Shown: piece after piece, positions 9,563 to 14,732 of the stretch
Layout of the letters: each line of letters starts with the position of its first letter
How positions within the stretch are numbered: position 1 is the first letter of the stretch
Assembly: GCA_034696485.1 (NCBI GenBank)
Contig: JAQIWT010000826.1
Location: forward strand, 1 to 14,732
Length of the DNA: 14,732 nt
From: Isohypsibius dastychi
Taxonomy: Eukaryota; Tardigrada; Eutardigrada; Parachela; Isohypsibiidae
Direction: 5' to 3'
Notes under the pieces: model-generated
Told to the model about the DNA's origin: nothing
Database searches by the model: none
What the model saw: the letters and a program-made list of their open reading frames with translations, nothing else
Position numbers and translations under genes: made by a program

Positions 9563-10160
9563 GTTGGCTACAGACTTCGTTTTCGTTACCAAGCACGCCA
9601 AAAGAAGTTCGATAGCTTTTGCTGTCGATGAATAAAAGATGTTTTCTGCCAAAATCAATCTGGCTTAGATCAATAAACATTTTGTCAACTGAGAACTTGG
9701 GGTGATCGGTTATTTTCTCAGACACCCATGTCGTTTCTGGTCACTACGCTTTTCGCTATAAAAGACTGCTCCCGCCACACTGAGGGCAGCTTTCTCGAAC
9801 AAGCTATTCCGTTTATCTTGCGATCATCGTACCCCAGTTTCAGTGGCTATCCGCAAAATACTCGCGAGCAACCCGTGTAGCGCATTGCCCAGTGCCAACA
9901 ACAATCACACTTCAACCAGAGCAAGAATCCACCAGTTCGAGAAGAACTATTTATCGGAGCCGCGGTTATGATTTCTTGATACAATCGAAATAAAAACGAA
10001 GAGAATAGAATACACAGAAAATTAACTGAACCGCTGCGCAGCAGCATCAAACGTAACCACCAGGGCTTCTCGTTGAAAATGACATTTTCACACCCCCTAA
10101 GGGTCTAATTTGAGAATCATGTAATTGCAAACGAAGTTCTGAATGATGGCCTCCTTGCGT
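9563..10160. other. Intergenic region between Ig receptor and protease homologue
   Basis: This should contain the promoter of the Ig receptor and the 3' UTR of the mosaic protease homologue, both on the minus strand. A minus-strand frame at 10050-9847 begins with a signal-like segment ('VNFLCILFSSFLF') and could be an alternative first exon for the Ig receptor. One weak donor (TCTG before gttgaa) has the right phase, but I cannot confirm it. A plus-strand TATAAAAG is listed separately. No canonical AATAAA is seen just after the protease homologue stop. Confidence 0.4.
9757..9764 (+). promoter_or_regulatory. TATA-like box with no assigned plus-strand gene
   Basis: TATAAAAG is a textbook TATA box sequence, but I find no plus-strand coding region downstream; the first ATG, near 9967, opens a frame of only two codons before a stop. 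It could drive a non-coding transcript antisense to the protease homologue, or be chance. Confidence 0.25.
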
Positions 10161-13100
10161 CTATGGCCTGTTCGTGATGATCTCCTCTGTAATCCAAGGT
10201 GTGGCGGCAGTGACGCTGCCATAAACGGCCGCCATCAGTGCCTTACCACATCCTCGGCCATATGAAACAACACCAGCTTGGTAGAAACTACGCCCATTGA
10301 AGCAGACCCTGTAATCAAACAATTGTGATGACAGTGTTTCTTGAATCGCTTGGAAGACACGAAAACTTACAGTGGTGAACCACCGTCGCCGTAGCACGCA
10401 TCACGTTGCGAAATACCACCGGCGCAAACTTGAGTGTCATCCAACACACCGAAAGGTGCCTTCAATTTAGGCGCGAGCTTCTCGTTTTTGAACGCGGCTG
10501 AGCAGATGTCGTTGGCAACGATTGGGATTCCTGCGTACCTCAAGATTTCTGAGTTGGGTCCAGCTACAACAAGCGAAGTTCAAAACGTTTAAAATGCGCA
10601 GTTTTGACTCTTCTCTTACACAAAGCGAACGCGTCTTCCTCGGTTTTGCTCTTTGATGGATCGACAACGCGAGTAGACCCGAATCCACTGACAATGCACG
10701 TCTCGCCTTCCTGAGGACCTTCTTCTTGAAGACAGATTTTGCAGACACATGGGGAGTTGAGGTTGATGGGCTCCTTCAGTTTGATCAAACCGATGTCGCT
10801 TGACAATGTCTTTCGATCAAAGTCAGGATGAAGAAGAATTTTATCAACAGCAAGGTCCTGGATACATCCGGGTCGCTCGTCTTTTTCGATTGAGCCTTGA
10901 CGAACATCGACATCTCCGACGCGGATTCGCAGACGGCTAATTTCACGTCTGCATAAAAAAGAGTGTAATTCAGTGTTCATAGCGGTCAGAGACTGGAGAT
11001 ATGTTACCCGTCAATCTCATGTGCAGCTGTGAGGATGAACCATTCCGATACGATGGAAGCGCCAGACTGGTATTTTCCATCGAGAAGGAGAGCCGCCTGT
11101 TAGAAAGATGTTAAAGTGGTTATCGATGTGCTTCAGAACACGAATCTCACCATCCAGCAGACTTCCATTTCTTGGGCAACCATGCTGTTCGTGACGCGAG
11201 CTTCACGGCCGTTGGAGCGTTTGGCTCGGTAGATGTTGGCACGAGGGCCTTTCTGACCGTTTGCAATCAGGAACGAAATATCTCCTTGCTGAGTGGCATG
11301 TGGAACACCACACTGGTCGATAGCTTTGATGGAAGGGATATTTGCATCAAGAGCTGAAGGAATGTTGACTACGGCGTTGAAAGAATCGGATAATTTCGAT
11401 GAAGCATCGGAACTGATGGGAAATGGACCTGTGGTGGACAAACGTTAAGAGATTGAAATAGCTGGATGAACACAGACAATATATTACCCCAAGTGTTGAT
11501 TTTTGTTCCGTTGTACATGGCCGGTGGGGCAACTGTCGGAGCAACAGTGGGCGCAACAGTGGGTGCGACAGTGGGTGCGACAGTGGGTGCGACAGTGGGT
11601 GCAACCGTCACCACTGGGGCAGCAGTTGTTGGAGCGGGGGTAGGCTGAACTTGGTATGATGGCTGCGGCTGAGGTTGCGGTTGTGGCTGAGGCTGAGGCT
11701 GAGCCTGGTAGGATGGTTGAGGTTGCGGCTGAGGTTGTGGTTGGGGTTGTGGTTGAGGCTGAGCCTGATAGGTTGGTTGGGGTTGCGGCTGAGGTTGTGG
11801 TTGTGGTTGGGGTTGTGGCTGAGGCTGGGCCTGGTAGGATGGTTGAGGTTGCGGCTGAGGTTGTGGTTGGGGTTGTGGCTGAGGCTGAGCCTGGTAGGTT
11901 GGTTGAGGTTGCGGCTGTGGCTGTGGTTGTGGCTGGGGTTGTGGCTGAGGCTGTGGCTGAGCTTGGTACATCTGTTGTGGTTGTGGTTGGGGTTGTGGCT
12001 GAGGCTGAGCCTGGTAGGATGGTTGAGGTTGTGGTTGTGGCTGAGGTTGGGGTTGAGGTTGCGGTTGTGCACCGTAGTTTTGCTGTGACGGCGGTTGCGA
12101 AACCACCGGTGGCTGTGCATAGCTAGCAACAGGTGCCCGAGTTGTCTGCTGTTGCTGATTGCCGTACTGGGATCCTGCAGCAGATCCACCGGAGGCAGAA
12201 CCACCAGCAGCCTGACCGTAGTTGGATTGTGACTGAGACTGGGACTGGTACTGTGGCCCTGGAGCTGCTGTCGTGACAGATGGTTGGGCTCCGTAACCAG
12301 ACTGGGAAGAAGATTGTTGGCTGCCCTGTGCTGATTGACCCCCATAGCTAGCACCCGAAGAGCCCGCGGAACCTGAGGAACCAGAAGAGCCCGATGAACC
12401 TGAAGATTGTTGTTGGTAGTTCTGAGCTGGTTGACCGCCGTAGCTAGCAGCTGCGGAGCCCCCGGAACCCGAGACACCAGATGAGCCTGATGACTGTTGT
12501 TGGTAGCTCTGAGCTGGTTGACCACCGTAGCCTGCACCTGAAGATCCCGATGAACCTGACGAGCCCGAAGATGGTTGCTGGTAACCTTGAGCTGGCTGGC
12601 CTCCGTAGCTTGCACCTGAAGATCCTGAGGAACCCGATTGACCCGACGAACCCGAAGCTGGTTGTTGGTAGTTCTGGGCTGGTTGGCCACCGTAGCTAGC
12701 ACCTGATGAATCCGAGGAGCCCGAAGAGCCCACAGATGGTTGTTGGTAGCCCTGAGCTGGTTGACCACCGTAGCCTGCACCTGAAGATCCCGATGAACCT
12801 GACGAGCCCGAGGAGCCCGAAGTTTGTTGCTGGTAACCTTGAGCTGGCTGGCCTCCGTAGCTTGTACCTGAAGATCCTGAGGAACCCAATTGACCCGACG
12901 AACCCGAAGCTGGTTGTTGGTAGCCTTGACCTGGTTGACCACCGTAGCTTGCACCTGAAGATCCTGAAGAACCAGAAGAGCCCGATGAACCCGAGGAACC
13001 TGAAGATTGTTGTTGGTAGCCTGGCTGGCCTCCGTAGCTTGCACTTGAGGATCCTGAAGAACCCGATGAACCCGATGAACCCGACGAACCAGAAGATGGC

Positions 13101-14732
13101 TGTTGGTAGCTCTGGGCTGGTTGGCTCCCATATCCAGACGATGACCCGCCTCCAGAAGAAGATTGCTGGAAAAGAGAGTATGTCACTAAAACGCAAATTT
13201 CACAAGAAAAGATCTAAATTTCAGGATCAGTGCAGTGGCTGCTATAGAGATTACAGCATCAAAGCCTGGAAAATCACAGTTTTCTCACTTGTGTTTAGAT
13301 TCTCAACATTGAAAATACCTGTGAATTCATGTAGTAGGGTAACACTGGATACTGTGGGAGTGCCTGAGAGTAGCCATAATTGTACGCACTGGTGTTGCTG
13401 TATGGAATCTGAATTGACGCCTGAGATGACATTGAGCTCTGCATGACAAAAGTTCAGCATCTAAACTCATGTTTTCAGTGAAAATCTTACGCCATAAGAG
13501 CCTCCGCTTCCGCTTGCACTTGGCAGAACGGGGAAGATGGGTAAAAACGACGGATAGTAGTTGGTCGAATTCGCCACTGCACTGTTTACGGATCCACTTT
13601 GATCAACCATTGCTGCGGAGCCGCTACTTACCGAGCTCATTCCTCCATAGCTGGAACCACCTGAAGAAGGTGAATAGCTGGATCCACTGCTGCTGGGTGA
13701 TGCTGAGTAGCCGGAAGACCCTCCAGAAGACGGAGCAGAGTAACCAGATCCACCATTGGAAGAACCGTACCCACCGCTAGAAGCAGTGGTTGTTGCTTGT
13801 GATGCTGGTGTTGTGGCAGGAGCAGGAGAAGGGGAACCCGAACCGCAGCAGTAGGAGTCCAGACGGCACTGGATCACTCCTGCGATGATTGTGTGCACCA
13901 GAGGCGTTCCGTACGACTTGGAGACAAATCGTAGAATTTCACGTGTGGGATACACAAGGTTGCTTGGAATGCTGGTGCGTCCTGCAGTCTGGGCGACCAT
14001 TGCTCCGAGACCACCAAGGACTTTCTCATCAAGTGAAGGGTTGGATTGTGCAGATAGTTGGTACAGTTGCTGCAACAGGGCAACGGTGTTGCTGTTTCCA
14101 TCTGCAGCGTCGAAGGCGTTGAGTGCGGCGTTGAGGTTAGCGATGGTTCCAGCAGCGTCAGCGACTGAACATCTTCCAGACGACGGGGCTGAGGTTGTTG
14201 CCGATGATACCGGAGCATACGCAGCGGATGGAGATGAAGAGCCATAACTAGAACTTGAGCCAGGTGCAGATCCAGAACCAGAGCTTGACCCAGAGTACTG
14301 TCGATAGCTGGGTGCGGCCACTGAGCTGCCACCACTGCTGCTGCTGCCGCTGCTTCCCGTGCTGCCTGCGCTTGAACCAAGCGTGCTCAGGATGGTTCGC
14401 AGCTGTCTGACCGTGTTTCTGTTGAAGATCGGAACCAAAATGAACGCCTCAACGTAGTTTTCAAGTGCTGTAGTTTCGCATCCTGATGCTTTGAGCCAAT
14501 ACAAAAATTGCTGGAATTCATAGACAAGCTTGGCTGGTAAATGGACAACCATATTGGCGCATGAGCCCGATGAGGTTGACGAGGAAGGAGAAGGTGCACT
14601 GGGGCTGGAGCCTGGGCTGCTTGACCCATAGCCTGACCCAGATCCTGATCCCGAAGACGGAGCTGGGCTCATGGAGTTACCTGAACCACCTGCAGCTACG
14701 ATCGCGTTGATGGCGGAAATTGTTGCGCTGGT
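10161..14732 (-). CDS. Mosaic secreted serine protease homologue with silk-like low-complexity N-region (5' end outside window)
   Basis: Eight visible exons: 14732-13491 (partial), 13438-13319, 13165-11488, 11428-11151, 11096-11008, 10948-10620, 10563-10371 and 10308-10161. All phases agree (0, 0, 1, 0, 2, 1, 2), giving about 1358 residues in the window. Residues 1-414 are Ser/Gly-rich linkers around Cys-containing helical modules. Residues 455-1013 are low complexity: ten YGGQPAQ-YQQ repeats, then (QP)n blocks, then PTVA repeats. From about 1014 follows a trypsin-fold domain: 'DQCGVPHAT' pre-domain Cys, 'VCWMAALLL', 'WFILTAAHEI' with the catalytic His (codon 11021-11019), 'SSDIGLIKL' with the catalytic Asp (10797-10795), and 'CYGDGGSPLVC', where the catalytic Ser is Gly (10384-10382). 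It is therefore a non-catalytic protease homologue. GDGGSPL is typical of arthropod masquerade/PPAF-II-type homologues, which act as cofactors in melanisation or adhesion. The S1-pocket Asp is kept. The Cys pair flanking the catalytic His is lost. The role is inferred as an extracellular scaffold or cofactor. Confidence 0.85.
11528..11610 (-). repeat. PTVA tandem repeat inside the protease homologue
   Basis: A 12-base unit (gtgggtgcgaca on the plus strand) repeated about six to seven times, encoding consecutive Pro-Thr-Val-Ala tetrapeptides. It forms the hinge between the Gln-Pro blocks and the protease-like domain. The Thr/Pro content suggests an O-glycosylated, extended, mucin-like linker. 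The nearly identical central units imply recent expansion. Confidence 0.85.
11645..12075 (-). repeat. (Gln-Pro)n blocks punctuated by YQAQ
   Basis: Seven boundaries of the form Ser/Thr/Met-Tyr-Gln-Ala(Val)-Gln separate runs of four to nine Gln-Pro dipeptides. Ser and Thr largely alternate (S, M, T, S, T, S, S in protein order), indicating amplification of a two-block unit. Regular proline should force an extended, polyproline-like rod, with Tyr spaced at about 14-22 residues. On the plus strand the DNA is strongly G-rich (ggttgtggctgaggctg type), with the opposite bias on the template strand. Confidence 0.88.
12320..13165 (-). repeat. Ser/Gly plus YGGQPAQ-YQQ repeat region
   Basis: Ten copies of a block resembling YGGQPAQ(G/N/S)YQQ(P/Q), separated by variable SGSSGSSG linkers. 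The first (YGSQPAQSYQQP) and last (YGGQSAQGSQQ) copies are degenerate. Linkers vary in length by multiples of SSG, as expected from slippage or unequal exchange. Composition (Gly, Ser, Gln, Tyr, almost no charge) is like prion-like or silk-like domains. It begins at the 5' boundary of the largest exon. Confidence 0.88.
13820..14575 (-). other. Two Cys-containing, probably helical modules in the silk-like region
   Basis: Within the first visible exon of the mosaic gene, two non-repetitive, Leu/Ala-rich stretches interrupt the Ser/Gly sequence. The upstream one starts with 'SCANMVVHLPAKLVYEFQQ' and has one further Cys ('KASGCETT'). The downstream one starts with 'RCSVADAAGTIANLNAALN' and ends with 'VIQCRLDSYCCG'. 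Both look amphipathic and helical. The edge of a third such segment (TSATISAINAIVAA) is at the window end. The arrangement recalls silk proteins, where folded helical modules cap low-complexity sequence, but I recognise no named domain. Confidence 0.5.

Noticed and set aside
10467-10748. Minus-strand open frame of 93 codons across the protease region
   Set aside because: It reads through an intron (10619-10564) in the wrong phase; the spliced frame gives the conserved protease-fold residues.
11656-12126. Long plus-strand open frames (Val/Ala/Glu-rich and Leu/Arg-rich) across the repeat region
   Set aside because: They are frame shadows of the minus-strand Gln-Pro repeats; the repeat lacks stops in several frames, and only the minus-strand frame joins spliced exons coherently.
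11608-13131. A 507-residue minus-strand frame offset from the YGGQ/QP frame
   Set aside because: Repetitive shadow of the same exon in another phase; it does not connect in phase with the flanking exons or the protease domain.

Overview
The window is eukaryotic and almost certainly animal nuclear DNA. Genes are split by short GT-AG introns of about 50-180 nt, and the encoded proteins include rhodopsin-like GPCRs, an IGFBP7-type protein, an immunoglobulin-superfamily receptor and a serine protease homologue. The compact spacing, and the 'GDGGSPL' signature familiar from arthropod prophenoloxidase-activating-factor-type protease homologues, suggest an ecdysozoan. A tardigrade or small arthropod-like lineage would fit, but the sequence alone does not settle the species. 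I see no bacterial operon, rRNA, tRNA, CRISPR or complete mobile element.

Layout, left to right. (1) Positions 1-862, minus strand: the 5' three exons of a U2SURP/SR140-type U2 snRNP-associated splicing factor, running off the left edge. (2) A spacer of about 1 kb. (3) 1905-2982 and 4280-5363, plus strand: two tandem two-exon GPCR paralogues (338 and 340 aa). They sit inside a larger duplicated segment (about 1695-3304 and 4119-5702), separated by an 0.8-kb spacer that holds two long poly-G tracts. (4) 5659-6905, minus strand: a secreted IGFBP-Kazal-Ig protein of the IGFBP7 family in four exons, tail-to-tail with the second GPCR. (5) 7309-9562, minus strand: a single-pass membrane protein with five Ig-like domains in seven exons; its 5' end is uncertain. 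(6) 10161-14732, minus strand, continuing off the right edge: a very large secreted mosaic protein of eight visible exons. It has Ser/Gly-rich silk-like sequence with Cys-containing, probably helical, modules, then a repeat region rich in YGGQPAQ-YQQ, then (Gln-Pro)n blocks and a PTVA array, and finally a trypsin-fold C-terminal domain whose catalytic serine is glycine.

The genes do not form an obvious pathway. Three of the products (IGFBP7-like, Ig receptor and mosaic protease homologue) are predicted to be extracellular or cell-surface, and the GPCR pair is a local lineage expansion. The most unusual object is the mosaic pseudo-protease. It couples silk-like or prion-like low-complexity sequence to an inactive protease domain, an architecture that could suit a matrix, adhesive, cuticle or clotting scaffold. 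That role is an inference.

Exon boundaries below were placed by eye from GT/AG sites, reading-frame phase and protein-family continuity. All joins reported are phase-consistent.
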